From contig JAITYX010000140.1 of assembly GCA_021018815.1 (NCBI GenBank), positions 194,501-258,500 on the forward strand: a stretch of DNA of 64,000 nucleotides. Reading direction: 5' to 3'. This DNA comes from Talinum fruticosum (taxonomy: Eukaryota; Streptophyta; Magnoliopsida; Caryophyllales; Talinaceae). Each line of letters begins with the position of its first letter. Position 1 is the stretch's first letter. Under the pieces are notes generated by a model. It was not told the origin of the DNA and did no database searches. It saw only the letters and a program-made list of their open reading frames with translations. The position numbers and the translations under genes are program-made. This document shows, one piece after another, positions 32,648 to 45,122 of this stretch.

Positions 32648-35600
32648 ATGGATCGGGCCTACGCATCGTAGATGGATGTATCGTAGGTTATTACCCGGTA
32701 GAGTTGGGTATAGACAAAAGTTTTTAGACGGGTTTGAGGAGTTTGATGCACATGCTAGAAGCCAATCGGAATTTGTGCATAATCAACAATATAGGTGTCC
32801 ATGTCGCAAATGCGAAATCGGAAGTATAAGGATCCCAATGAAGTTAAGTTGCACCTCTATCGATATGGTTTTCTTCCAAACTATTGGTATTGGACTAGTC
32901 ATGGAGAAATAGATCCTCATTTACATGAGGAGCAAACAATGGTTTCTAACGTATTCAACGACGACAGATGGCGCCAATCATATGAACTACGGCGATGTCG
33001 AAACAAATATCGACCGTATGAATTATATGGTCACGGATGCCATGATCTCAAATCAAAACTCCACAAGTGAGCCTCCAAATACCCATGCCCAAAGTTTCTT
33101 TAATATGGTTGAGGCCGCGCAACGACCTTTGTGGGCAGGAAATGAAACTCACACCGAGTTGTCCGCCACTCGTTAGAATGTTGAGCATTAAGTCCGACTA
33201 CAACATGCCTCAAAATTGCTTTAATGAAATTGCTCAACTTATGAAGGAGATTTGTCCGCCTGATAACCGAGTTCCTCGTGACATTCACCATGCAAAGAAG
33301 GTCATTAAAAATCTTGAGATGGATGTTCAAAAATTGATTGTTGTCGACAAGGTTGCATGTTGTTCTACAAAGAGGATAGTGACCTTGATTCATGCAAGTT
33401 TTGTGGTCATGCGAGATGGAAGCGTCAAAGGGAAAGACATGGCAAAAGTCAAAGAACTCCATTTGCAAGGATGCATTACTTGCCGTTAATACCAAGACTT
33501 CAACGCTTGTTTGCTTCAAAAACCACGGCAGAACACATGAGATGGCATTATGAGAATGTAAGAGAAGATGGTGTCCTCTCGTCATCCTTCGGATGGTGAA
33601 GCATGGAAACATTTTGATAGAGTTCACCCCGAATTTGCTATCGAACCTAGAAACATAAGACTTGGTTTGTGCGCGGATGGGTTTAATCCATTCAACCAAC
33701 CCGCAAGGTCTTATTCAATCTGGCCAGTCGTTGTTACGCCATATAATCTACCACCAGAGTTATGCATGACGACACCTTATATGTTCTTGACATGTATCAT
33801 ACCAGGGCCGACGAATCTGAAAAATAAAATTGATGTGTACTTGCAGCCTCTTATTGATGAGTTGAAAACACTTTGGGAAGATGGTGTTGAAACATATGAT
33901 ATTTCTAAAGGTGAGAACTTTCTCATGAAGGCTGCGTTGATGTGGACCATTAATGATTTCCCAGCCTATGGTATGTTGTCTGGATGGAGTACGCATGGTG
34001 CCATGTCATGCCCGGTATGTATGAATAAAAAAGCATTTAAACTTACAAATGGCCGAAAATTTTCATGGTTTGATTTTCATCGGCGGTTTTTGCCCCGAAG
34101 TCACGCGTTTCGAAGGAACAACGACATCGTTTACAAAAGGCAAAACCGTACATTCGGGTCCTCCTTGTCGTTATACAGGGAAGAAATAAAACAATGGGTT
34201 GAAAACTTTCCCAAAGTAACGAAGCGTAGGAAATTAACATTTCGGGGTTTAAAAAGGATCATAATTGGACAAAACAAAGCATATTTTGGGAGCTGCCATA
34301 TTGGAAAGATCAATTGCTTCGCCATAACTCAGATGTGATGCACATTGAGAAGAACTTTTTGAGAATATAATTAACACTCGTTATGGATATTCCCGGTAAA
34401 ACAAAGGATGACATCAAGGCAAGAATGGATTTGGAAGAGTTGTGTGATCGTGTAGAGTTGAATTTAAAGCATGGAGTCACTGGTAAACTTCTCAAACCGA
34501 AGGCAAAATATGTGTTAACGTTGGAGCGTAAGAGGGCAATATGTGAATGGGCAAGGGAGTTGAAAATGCCGGATGATTACTCGCTCTAACATTTCATACC
34601 TTGTCGACCCAAACTCCACTAAGTTCCATAGCATGAAAAGTCATGATTGTCATGTTTTCATGGAGAGCCTTCTTCCAATAGCATTTAGTGCACTCCTGAC
34701 GAGGTTTTAGCGCCTCTCATTGAAATTAGTGAGTTCTTCAAGAACCTTTGCTCATCTGTTTTACTGGATGCAGAGTTAGAGCAAATGCATCGAAATATTT
34801 CAATAACTCTTTGTAAATTGGAAACAATATTTCCTCCTGGGTTCTTCAATGTGATGGAACACCTGCCGGTTCATTTGGCGGAGGAAGCAAAATTGGGTGG
34901 TCCGGTACAGTATCGGTGGATGTATCCATTTGAGAGGTTCTTTGGCGGATTGAAGAGATCCATAGGAAACAAATCGAAGCCTCGAAGAGAGTATCGCTGA
35001 AAAGTACGCCCGATTTGAAGAAACACATTTTGCCTCTTTCTATTTCGGCTCTAACGTGCCTTGTATGCGCACTAGAAGTCGACGAAATGAGGATTGCGAA
35101 GTTCCAAACCACAATCCTACTCTTTCGGTATTCATACCGAAGGTGCTCCAATTGGGAAATGCAGTCCGCGTTTCCTTGATGATAAGGAAAAGACGGCCGC
35201 ACATCTGCATGTTTTACTCGAACCGTGCCGAAGTTAAACCTTACCTTGAGTGAGTTTCTCTTGTCTAATGAACACTCGTTTGAATAATTTTATAGTTTAA
35301 TTCAGAACGATGATGTCATCTTAATGAAATCTTTGAACTCAGCTCTATTCGAACACCAAAAACGAGCTATGTATGGTGATGTTAGTGATGCCGCAATTGA
35401 TGTAATAGTGGAAAGTGAGTTCGAAGAGTGGTTCAACGGAGCTGTGAGTATCATATGTTGTTACTTATTGCTCGTGCCACAACTTTATTAGTATCGGTTG
35501 TTCCGTTGTAATAAACTAAACAAACACTATGTTATTGACACGCATTCATTATTATCAAGTATATCATGATGAAAAGCATGTTTACTTGATGCAACTAGCT

Positions 35601-36334
35601 CAAGGTCCTTTAAGGAGAGTGCAAACATGGACAGCGTACACGGTGAATGGAATGTTATTTCATACTAAGGCTCGAAATAAAGGGAGAATGACCTTCAATT
35701 GTGGTGTCCGTGTGAAAGGAACCGATGGAGGACATGTTCAAAATAATTACTACGGCATCTTGCAAGAGGTTGTTGAAGTTGAATATGTTGGTGAACCAAT
35801 AAAAAGGTGTGTGCTGTTTAAATGTGATTGGTTTGACCCTAGTCGTCCTCGGGGAACTCGGTGCCATAAATTTAGTTCGTATGTCAAAGTGCATCGTACA
35901 AGGCGGTATCGTAAGTACGATCCTTTCATATTTGCTAGCATTGCAACTCAGGTGTATTATATGTCATATCCACAAGGGGTCCCTAAAGAAAAACTGAATT
36001 GGTTCGTCGTTGTGGCATCAAAACCAAGGGCCGAGTTGATGACCAATATACTATTCCCCGTGCATTCCAAGAGGATAGTATGGGTACAGTCGATTCAATA
36101 ATAGAAACTTTGCCGTAAACTTTGGTTGATAACTCAAGCTCAGCAGAAGAATTAGTTGATGATTTTATTTTAAACCGAGAAGATGACATTGAGGATGTTA
36201 GTGAAGAAGAGGAAGGTGAAGAAGATGAAGAAGGGGAATGGGATGATGACAATATCACCGATGATGAAGAAGAACATACCCTATTCAATGACGCCGAAGA
36301 GGATAGTGAAGAAGATGATGATAAGACTCGATGA
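32648..36334 (+). pseudogene. CACTA transposase, TNP2/TNPD type, decayed
   Basis: The ATG at 32648 (ATGGATCGG) is followed by a transposase-associated domain: RRLLPGRVGYRQKFLDGF, HNQQYRCPCRKCE and EVKLHLYRYGFLPNYWYW. HPSDGEAWKHFDRVHPEFA, RLGLCADGFNPFNQPARSYS, WPVVVTPYNLPPELCM and GAMSCPVCM (33568-34030) are the Transposase_21/TNP2 core. A DUF4218-like part at 34785-35000 has FPPGFFNVMEHLPVHLAEEA and RWMYPFERFFGGLK. Then come an intron-like gap, a DUF4216 domain at 35529-36101 (GGHVQNNYYGILQEVVEVEY, VLFKCDWFDPSRPRGTR) and, after one stop, a strongly acidic tail to 36334. Several frameshifts break it. It would cut at the CACTA ends; this copy probably cannot. Confidence 0.88.
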
Positions 36335-36597
36335 TGAGGATGATGAGTAGTTGATAATGTGCTTCTATTGGGTTTGTTTTTTATTGTACAACTTTCATTT
36401 ATGTTGTCATCGAATGAATTCTTATTAATGTAATGAAGGTGAAACCATTGAAGCGTACTTTATACACATGCTTTAGATTTATATCTAACGCTTATATGTG
36501 CATATGTTTACAAATGTTTATATGTTGTTCTATATGAAATCACTTGAACCGTTGGATGTTTACTAATAGTGTGAATTACTTGTTTATGTACAGAAAA

Positions 36598-38252
36598 ATG
36601 GAGAGAGGTAGAGGCAGAACCAAAAGATCAGCTACTCGGGGAAGGGCTAGAAACACCTCTACCGATAGGGAAGGTAATGATGTCAGCACTTCTACCCCCT
36701 CTCAAAACCCTCGTAACCTTCAAACTCCCGCTGGTGGAGCACTATCTCCACACTCCCCTCACAACCAAACTCCATTGGGGGTCATTTATTCCCAACCCTC
36801 CCTTTTTCCAACTCCCAAATTTCCCACGCATGCAAAACCCACTGGGTGGGCCTTTCTTTCTAAACCCTCCATATTCTCAAGCAATCCCATATGTACTCAA
36901 ACCCTCGAGTACATATACATATCACCAATATGGTACAAATAATGTACCACGCATCCACGTTGGTTCCGAACAACGGCCACCACAAATGCCTACAAATAAA
37001 GGACCAACCGATACAGGGAACGAGGATCCTTGTCTTCAATCAAGTAGCGCTAGCAGTCGAGAAAAAATCCGAATTGAGCCAGACGGTGAAGGGTGAGTGT
37101 CATAATAAATAATAAAATAAAATAAGCATATTAGTTATTAGTTGAACTAACTATTTTATATGTTTAATTGATTAGGTTCTACCCCATTGAGAAAGTTGTG
37201 GGTACGATTTCCCACATCTTTCAAAGCAAATACAATGGAGCTTGGCCTACATGGGGTAAAGTCCCTCGATCCCAACGTGATCAATGGTTTTCTAAGTTTA
37301 AGGTAATGACACATCATTAGTTTTCTCCAGTTCGGATAACGTAATCACTTATTGTGCATGTTCGAACATTATATTTTAATTTCATAACGTATAAACCACG
37401 TTTTTATTTATGTAGAAATTTTTCACTTGGTCGCCAACCGATGAAGTCCAAATCAGAAGAAATTTTGAAAAGAAAGGCAGTGATCGCTTGAAGGACTTCA
37501 TGCTCAAGGCGAGGAAAACTAAGAAGAAGCCGAAATGGTTGGGTAACAACTACCGGCGCGAGTTGCTCGAATATTGGGAAACCGCTGAGTACAAGAAGTT
37601 CTGCGAGCAAGCTCGAAAAACCGTCATGCTGATCGGGGGAACTTGGTTCATCACTCCATACGTGTGGCTCAATCCCTATGACGGAGCATAAGCGGCGATT
37701 TGTACGTACCCCTTTCTTATTGATTACGCATGCAACCGTTAACATGTTCATATTGGTAAATTGATTCTCTACTAACTTGTTTTCAATTTTAGATGAAGGA
37801 GCTTAAAAGAGTTCAGCCTCTACCCACCCAACTATTTGCACGCACGCACAAAACAAAAAAGGACGAATGGGTGGACAAAAAATCCAAGGCCATTTACGTG
37901 AGTAACCGTATATATGAATTCCGCATATTTTTCTATCTATTATTTCATTAACAACCTGTGATATTTACATGCCTAAAATATTTATATTATATTCAGGATA
38001 AGTTTCAAAAAGAGTGGGAAGAGTTGCAAAACACTCAACCCACTCAAACTTCCAGATGATGACCCCAACTCTTCCGAGGATCATGTATCCACCCCTTCAC
38101 AACAAGAGTTGTGGGTCAAAGCAAATGCGAACAAGAAAGGTCGCATTTATGAATTTGGATCCGAGGCTAGAAACTTGAAACCAACAATGTCCTTCAAATC
38201 ACCGAAACCTTCTACTACGGATGACTCGGAATGGAGAGCAACAAGTGCATAA
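36598..38252 (+). pseudogene. CACTA accessory gene (Transposase_24 / TNPA-like position), five exons, damaged
   Basis: The start is ATG 36598 (MERGRGRTKRSATRGRARN), right after an acceptor-like TGTACAG. Exon 1 to 37092 is basic, then Pro/Asn-rich with a frameshift; donor GGGTGAGTG. Exon 2, 37176-37302, has FYPIEKVVGTISHIF and GAWPTWGKVP. Exon 3 from 37416 has RRNFEKKGSDRLKDFM, KWLGNNYRRELLEYW and a stop at 37691. Exon 4, 37793-37897, begins MKELKRVQPLPTQLF. Exon 5 starts at 37997 and, after a frameshift, ends at 38252. Motifs and position match plant En/Spm second genes, whose products bind subterminal repeats. Boundaries rest on GT/AG signals and frame only. Confidence 0.7.
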
Positions 38253-38724
38253 TTTAAATTCTGAGGTACATCAATGGATTGAGCATTGCCGGATGCTTGA
38301 GTTACAAAATCGGCATCCGAAGGCACAGAGTTGACAGCTTCGTTGAGCCAATAGCACGTATGAATGAATTTCTGCAGTCTTAGCAAGCATCCGGATCTCA
38401 CTGTCGACCACCACAACCACAAGAGGAAGAGGAAGAGAAAGAGGAAGAGGATGAGTGAATTCAAATGTGAACTTTTGTATATATTGGTGATCATCACTTT
38501 GCGAACTATTTACAAATTTGTTTTAACTATGTTATGGTTGTTGATGATGTTGAATATGTAAGTTGGATTTGTATATCCAACTTTGATGAATTATTTGTGG
38601 CCGGCATATGTAAATGCCAAATGTAAGTGTCACATATGTGAATGGTGGATTTGTATATCCATTCACAATGTTCCGTACTAGGATAACGAATAATTAGCTA
38701 ATAATATTTAAAATTTTTCACGTA

Positions 38725-39080
38725 ACAGATGGCGATCAGCGACGGATCGGCGACGGTCGGTTCCACTTAGCGACGGAACTTAGCGACGGAATTTGGGGAA
38801 ATTCCATCACTAATTAGCGACTCGTCGCTGATTTAGCGACGGAAATCGGCGACGGAAGCCCCAAATTTCCGTCGCTAAATCAACGACGGAAAGGTTTTCC
38901 GTCATCGATTTCTATCGGCTACGGAACGAGAATCCGTCGCTAATTGGCGACGGACTTGAAAACTTCCGTCGCTGATATTTAGCGACCCGCTTTTCAACGA
39001 CGTAACAATTCCGTCGCTAATTGTGAAATTCCGTCGCTAATAACTAACATTCCATCGCTATTTTCGTCGCTAATCTGCTG
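38725..39080. repeat. Right subterminal repeat array of the CACTA element
   Basis: This is very dense: AGCGACGGA, GGCGACGGA and complements occur roughly every 15-30 bases in both orientations, up to the right terminus. Confidence 0.88.
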
Positions 39081-39093
39081 TTTTCTAGTAGTG

Positions 39094-39579
39094 TTCTGAA
39101 TAAACGTGAAATGCTAGAGTTTTTAACTGTCAAAATGTTTCCCCTGCTACTAAGGATAAAGATGACAATGATATTGATACTAGTACTCGCACGAGATCGG
39201 AAGAATTTGAAAGCATATCAGAGTGGTTCAAAAAGGACCTCTCGACGTAGTATGCCCTGTTGAATCTTATGCATGATGACTTAATCGGTGAGTTTGAGAA
39301 CTATCCCACAGCTAAAGACATATGGGATCAGCTTAAGATTAAGTTTGGGCAAACTTCGCTACTAAGCTTCGTCAATTGCATCTTACGTGGATCCAATACA
39401 CTTTTGACCCGGAGCATAGTATAATCGAACACATGCGAACATTGAGTGCAATGGTTCGTGATCTTAAGGCTGGAATGATCGAGATCTCCGAGCGTGATCA
39501 AGTCACGAATGTGATTCGTGCTATCCCATCCGAGGGTCCTTGGCAAACCTTTAAGACCCTAATGTTGCATAGTGATTAG
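39094..39579 (+). pseudogene. Copia gag, central part
   Basis: SISEWFKKDLST, ENYPTAKDIWDQLKIKFGQT, RQLHLTWIQYTFDPEHSIIE, MRTLSAMVRDLKAGMIE and GPWQTFKTLMLHSD match copia UBN2-type gag. The first part is in a different frame from the rest. The sequence stops where the repeat insertion begins. Confidence 0.8.
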
Positions 39580-40131
39580 ACTCGTCAAAATTGACCCGAA
39601 CCGAACGAGTCAAACCTAACAACCCGAAACCCAAACCAAACCGACATCCGAACAGTTGAACCGATTTTGACCTGAAAATCGAAATGAACCAAACCAACCC
39701 GAAATCTAATGAACCCAATTTCGACCCGAACCGAAATGACCCGAACCGAAACCGAACCGAACCGAAAATGACCCGAACCGAATCAAACCCAAATTGATTT
39801 AACCCAAATAAAAGTGACCCAAACCACAATTTTTTTGAGAATGGATTTTTATGCCTATAGTGGTACAATTTTAAATCAATTTTGACCCAAAAAGTGACCC
39901 GATTATGACCCGATCCGAAATTAACTCGAATCGAACCCGAACGAGATTGACCCAAAGTTGAACCGAATGGAATTTGACCCGAATTGAAACCGAACGAACC
40001 CGAATGAGATTGACCTAAAGTTTACCCGAACCGAAGTTGACCCGAACCCGAAACCGAACCGGACCCGAACAAGATCGACCCGAAGTTAACCCGAACCGAA
40101 CCCGAACCGAATGACCCGATTTCCAGGTATT
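39580..40131. repeat. Degenerate CCGAACC minisatellite inserted in gag
   Basis: About 550 bases consist of variants of GACCCGAACCGAA. It lies exactly between two gag segments. The flanks look duplicated: TAGTGATTA at the left (39570-39578) and TAGTGATCA at the right (40131-40139), nine bases with one difference. Confidence 0.8.
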
Positions 40132-43100
40132 AGTGATCACCTCTAGACTCGTGGACGATATTGTGCGTCATCTCGAACTTGAAGAGGATTGCATGAAGTC
40201 ACATGCTCCTACTCATATTCCTGCTGCATTAATTGATAAAGGAAACAAGCCTAAGGGCAACAAGTTTAAATGAGGGAAGAAGAAAAGTTCTCATCCCCGT
40301 AAGAAACCCGGGCCTACGGTGGAAATGCTAAGAAACAACATAAGGCTAAGGGTAACAAAGAGAAAGTTATGGCATGTGTGAAGTGTTATAATTGTGAAAA
40401 GAAGGGTCACTATGCTAGGGATTGTCCCGAGCCTCAAAAGGTAACCCCTTCCATCAAAGTCTTTAAATTATTTGTTTGTTCCCATGCATTAGTTGCTAAC
40501 TCTCTTTCGAATTGGATTGTAGACTCGGGAGAAAGCAAGCACATAGTTCAAGACCGAGCTGGGTTTGTAGAGTTTCACCCTTATCCGGTGGGCATACAAA
40601 CCGGGACATTAGGGAATGACACAATTGAAGACGTTCTCGGTGTGGGATCGTATCGGCTCAAGCTACGTGGAGGAAATAAGTTACTTCTACTAGATGCTCT
40701 CGACGCGCCTGGGGTGCAATGTTCCCTTGTTTCCTTTGTCTCCTTAGTTAAAGTAGGTTTTAAGTTTATTTCAAAAGAAGATGGTTTAGAGATTTATTAT
40801 GGTGGCAATCTGTTTGGCCATGCATATTTTCAAAACAATTTCCTATTTTGGATTTAGACGTTTGCTATGATAATTCTGCATTAGTTTCATTTGTTGATTC
40901 CAATTATGAATTTGTTAAATGGCATGATAGACTTGGTCATATTGGCCAATATAGAATGACTACACTTGTAAAAGAAGGACTTCTAGACCGACTCATTAAG
41001 GTTAGGTTGCCTAGATATGAGTCATGCTTAGCTGGTAAGGCGACCAAGAAGCCTTTTGGTAAGGCTTCTAGGGCGTCACATCCCTTAGAACTTATTCACT
41101 CCGACATATGTGGACCTATGAATGTCAAAGCACATCATGGTGCTAGTTATTTTCTCACTTTGATAGACGGTTATTCATGATATGGGTATGGGTATCTTCT
41201 ATCACATCGTTGTGAAGCTCTAGATGTGTTCAAACGCTTCGTAGTGGAAGTAGAAAATAGATTGGAGCGTAGAATGAAGTCTCTTCGCACCGATCGTGGT
41301 CATGAATACCTTTCGATATGTTCAAAAAGTTTTGTGAGGAAAAGGGTCTACGCAGGCAACTTACAATTCAAGGCACTCCTCAACAAAATGGTGTTGCCGA
41401 GCACCGGAATCGAACATTACGTGACATGGTCAGATCAATGATGGCCCAAGCTGATTGACCAATTAGTTTTTTTGGGGGGATGCATTGCTTACGACAACTT
41501 ACATCCTGAATCGAGTGCCAAGTAAGAGTATTTCAATCATTCCATATGAATTATGGAATGGTAGAAAGCCTATCTTGGACCATTTATGCCTGTTGGGTTC
41601 GGCTGGCTATGTGCACAACCTAATCATCAACATGGGAAAATTGGTCCTAGAGCTACCAAAATGGTGTTCATCGGGTCTCCGAGAAAATTCAAAAGGATAT
41701 GTCATGTATGGAGAGCATCTAACTGGTGGCATGAAGGAAATAGAATCCCAAAATGTCGATTTTCTTGAGGATGAGTTCCCAAGTATTGGTGAAATTAAGA
41801 AGGACTTAGAGTTGTATGAGTTACAACAGTTAGCTCTCGGTGAGGGGAGGATTTGTATACTCATCACGTCACCAAGGATAATAGTTTTCCATTAGACAAC
41901 AGAGATAGTGGGAGAGGTCCTACCATTTCAAATGATACAAATTTGTCTACACAAGAGATCTAATAAGAGAATGAGGAACGTCCTCAATCTTCAGTTCCTA
42001 ACCACGAGGTCAATCCTCATTCTCGGGAACCCTCATCCACATCCCAAGGGATTAGTGGGAGAGATTCTCCTATTACTCGAGTCCCACATCTCAAAGGAAA
42101 AGGGGAGGAATCCTGAACCTACTCGAGATAAGAGAGCCAAGTCCTAAAATTATTTGAAGGAGCGAGCGAGGAAAAGTTCCCCGATGATTTTTTCAAATCG
42201 AAGAGGATATCTTCTTTTCCATGCCTTTGGAAATAGAAGAGCCAACCTCTTATGTAGAGGCTATAAATTCACCAAACCATACAGAATGGATGGAATCCAT
42301 GAGAGATGAGTTGGACTTAATGGCAAAGAATGAAGTTTGGGAATTGGTTGATCTTCCTCCCGGACGTAAGGCCATTGGAAACAAGTGGGTTTTCAAGGTT
42401 AAACGTCGAGCAGATGGATCAATTGATAAGTTCAAGGCCCGATTAGTGGCGAAAGGTTTTACACAAGTTGAAGGTGTAGATTATGAAGAGATTTTTCTCT
42501 TGTGGTGAGAATGACCTCTATTCGCCTACTTCTAGCCCTGGTTGCTCATTTGGACTTGGAGTTAGTCCAGATGGATGTAAAGACTGCCTTCCTCAATGAT
42601 AATCTAGAGGAGGAGATTTATATGGATCAACCTATTGGTTTCGTATCAAAAGGACAAGAGGACAAAGTTTATTGTCTTAAAAGATCTATATACGGTCTTA
42701 AATAGTCCTCCGGATCATGGTACCTTAGATTCCATGAAGTTATTACTTTGTATGACTTAACCATGGTTTTAGAAGACCATTGTATATATGTCAAGAGGAC
42801 GACAGTAGGGATTATGTTTCTTACATTATACGTTGATGACATACTACTGGCTAGAAACAACTCGGAAATGATCAAAGCTACTAAGAAGTAGTTGTCTTCC
42901 ATCTTTGAGATGAAAGACATGGGTGAAGCCAAGTATGTCCTTGGTGTGGAAATAATTAGGAACCGTTCTAAAAACTTCTTGGTTTATGTCAGAAGGCATA
43001 TATTGAGAAAGTCCTGGAACGTGTTCGGATGCAAAGTTCCAAACCCGTTGACACTCCGAGTCGATAAGGGTCTTACTTTGAGTCATAAGCAATGTCCTAA

Positions 43101-43802
43101 AATAGATAAATAAAAGTACAAAATGAGTAGTGTTCCCTACGCTAGTGCGATAGGAAGCTTAATGTATGCCATGCTATGTACATGGCCTGACATTTGCTTC
43201 GTGGTTGGATTGGTTTGTCATTACCAAAACAACCCGGGACCCGCTCACTCGCAGTCTGTCAAAAGAATAATGAGCTATCTTCGTGAAACTACTGACTTGG
43301 TACTTTGTTATCAAGGAGGGGACCTCAAACCGAGGGGATACTCGGATGCAGATTGGGGTGGTGGCCTGGACGAGTCCAAGTCAACCTCGGTATACGTTTT
43401 TACCCTTGGTGGGGAGCCATATCTTAGTGTAGTAAGAAGCAAGACTGCATAACTCTGTCAACTATGGAAGCAGAATATATCGCTAGTTGCCTTGCCGCTC
43501 GGGAGGCAATCTGGCTAAGGAGTTTTCTCCAGGATGTCAACCTTTCTCCAAGAGTTGACGATCTTGTCGAGATGTGGTGCGATAACACTGTTGCCATTCA
43601 ATATGCTAAGGATCCTAAGTTTCACAGGAAGGCTAAGCATATTAAAAGGCGTTATCACTTTATGAGGGATGCTATAAAGTTGAAAGAGATTGCTGTCAAA
43701 TATTTATCGACTAACAAGATGATCGCTGATCCTTTGACTAATCCGACTCTTAGAGATGTGTTCAAAATTCATATGATGAGTTTAGGTCTTCGTAGAGTTT
43801 AG
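40132..43802 (+). pseudogene. Copia gag C-terminus and pol (protease, integrase, RT, RNase H)
   Basis: Gag resumes with RHLELEEDCMKSHAPTHIP. The zinc knuckle CYNCEKKGHYARDC (40384-40425) is intact. The protease site WIVDSGESKHIV (near 40512) has Glu where DSGAS/T is usual. GAG-pre-integrase WHDRLGHIGQ and CLAGKATKKPFGKAS (40918-41070), then integrase HSDICGPM, LTLIDGYS and SLRTDRGHEYLS. RT starts near 42260: NEVWELVDLPPGRKAIGNKW, KARLVAKGFTQVEGVDYEE, VQMDVKTAFLNDNLEEEIY and YVDDILLA (42829-42852). RNase H has SDADWGG, MEAEYIA and CDNTVAIQYAKDPKFHRKAK, ending at 43802. RT motifs are present, but frameshifts and stops disable the polyprotein. Confidence 0.9.
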
Positions 43803-44604
43803 TCATTTGAAATATCTTGTATTTTTGTTTTTGGACATACATTCGAGATGAACTTTTTCATTGAAATAAAGATTGGTGTTTCATTGAAATAAAGATGAGA
43901 TTTAAGAAAAACTCGAATATAACACAACCTTATATTGAAGCCTTTAGGCAAATTTAAGTGGCAGGATTACGTTGAGTGCGCTAATCCAGTGACTCAAGTC
44001 AGGTTTTTAAGAAAAACTTGGAACTTGTAATTCGCATGATACAAAAGTGACAAGCTCACCTTAGTGAGAGTTATATCATAACACACATTTCATATTGTGT
44101 GTGCTAAAAAGATGACCTTGTGAGTGACAATAGTTTCCCTTCCTTATCACTGTGTGATCCCGAAACGTTCTTGTTTCAAAACACAATTCCCTTTGACTTA
44201 GAACTATGATGTGAAATCTAAGTTAGATGTTGCTACTTTAATGTACACTCCAAGAGTTATAGAAATATACAGCTGAGCGGAATACATTAAGAAAGCAATC
44301 TTACCGAGATGTACATCATGAGTGGCTAAGGAAAACCATTTCAAATTCACCATATCAGCTTGGACGATTATATTTGGAATATAATCATATGATATATCAG
44401 TAGGCATAAAGGGATTATATATGCCACAGGTGATGTTTTGAATGGTTTGGGGCGTTATCCTTATGAAAGTGTCATGTTAGTTAGATGGTGAATTAATATG
44501 ACACTACCGATTACTTTTTGGTTGAACGCTTCATTCCTGGTACGAAACGTGAGGAGATGTGAAGGATTAGAGATTTTTTAAGGCCTACATGGCCGAGTGG
44601 GAGC
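43803..44604 (+). other. Copia 3' untranslated region with polypurine tract
   Basis: No coding sequence. It has a near-direct repeat TTTCATTGAAATAAAGAT (43857 and 43877 region) and two AAGAAAAACT(C/T)G motifs. GAGTGGGAGC at 44595-44604, directly before the LTR, is the polypurine tract. Confidence 0.65.
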
Positions 44605-45122
44605 TGTTGACCAAGGTTAATAAACGGCCACTTAGGCCCATTAGTTTCCACTTAACCAGTCTCCCACTTCTCCGGGAAAGGTTCCCGGATATGTGGGATG
44701 GTTAAGGAAGTTGAGATAGACTCAACTTCCCAACTCCGGAGATAGGAGCGAAGGCCTCCTATTTAATCTGGATATGGAATATACAGAAAAACACGGGAGA
44801 AAGACGTACATAGCATCTGTTGCTTCTCCGATTTTTCTCTAGAAATCCTCAACTATTTCTCACAGCTAGACTCACCATCCCGGAGGTTTTTGGGTTTGTG
44901 TCGTGGTTGCTTTCCGGTGACTCTAGTAGCCGCCGATTATATTATTCCGAGTGACACTGGTAGATCCGGATTTCGGAGTACAACCAGAATTGGTGTATTC
45001 GTGACTCGGGATTTAGTTCGTGGGATATTGATCGGCATGGGAAGTCGTTTGTGGGCTATCGAACGACAATCGATCTAATTACTTCCTCATTACTAAGGTT
45101 AGTCCTTATTTTTCCAATAGAC
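44605..45122 (+). repeat. Copia LTR, first of a tandem array
   Basis: It starts TGTTGACCAAGG right after the polypurine tract and runs about 518 bases to the next TGTTGACC. Contains hairpins GGAAGTTGAG/CTCAACTTCC (44706-44730) and TCCGGGAA/TTCCCGGA (44669-44687). The true LTR end is probably TTTTTCCA, about six bases before the next copy. Confidence 0.85.

Larger units (their letters stand above)
30322..39093 (+). mobile_element. Large CACTA (En/Spm) element, about 8.8 kb
   Basis: The termini are perfect inverted repeats of at least 13 bases: CACTACTAGAAAA at left and TTTTCTAGTAGTG at right. Dense AGCGACGGA subterminal motifs occur inside both ends. It encodes a TNP2/TNPD-type transposase (32648-36334) and a second multi-exon gene with a Transposase_24-like domain (36598-38252), both on plus. 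Flanking triplets differ (ATA, TTC), and the right flank is copia gag while the left flank is not, so a rearrangement followed or accompanied insertion. Confidence 0.88.

Noticed and set aside
33100..33699. 199-codon minus-strand frame
   Set aside because: Antisense shadow of the CACTA transposase; the plus strand carries the recognisable motifs.
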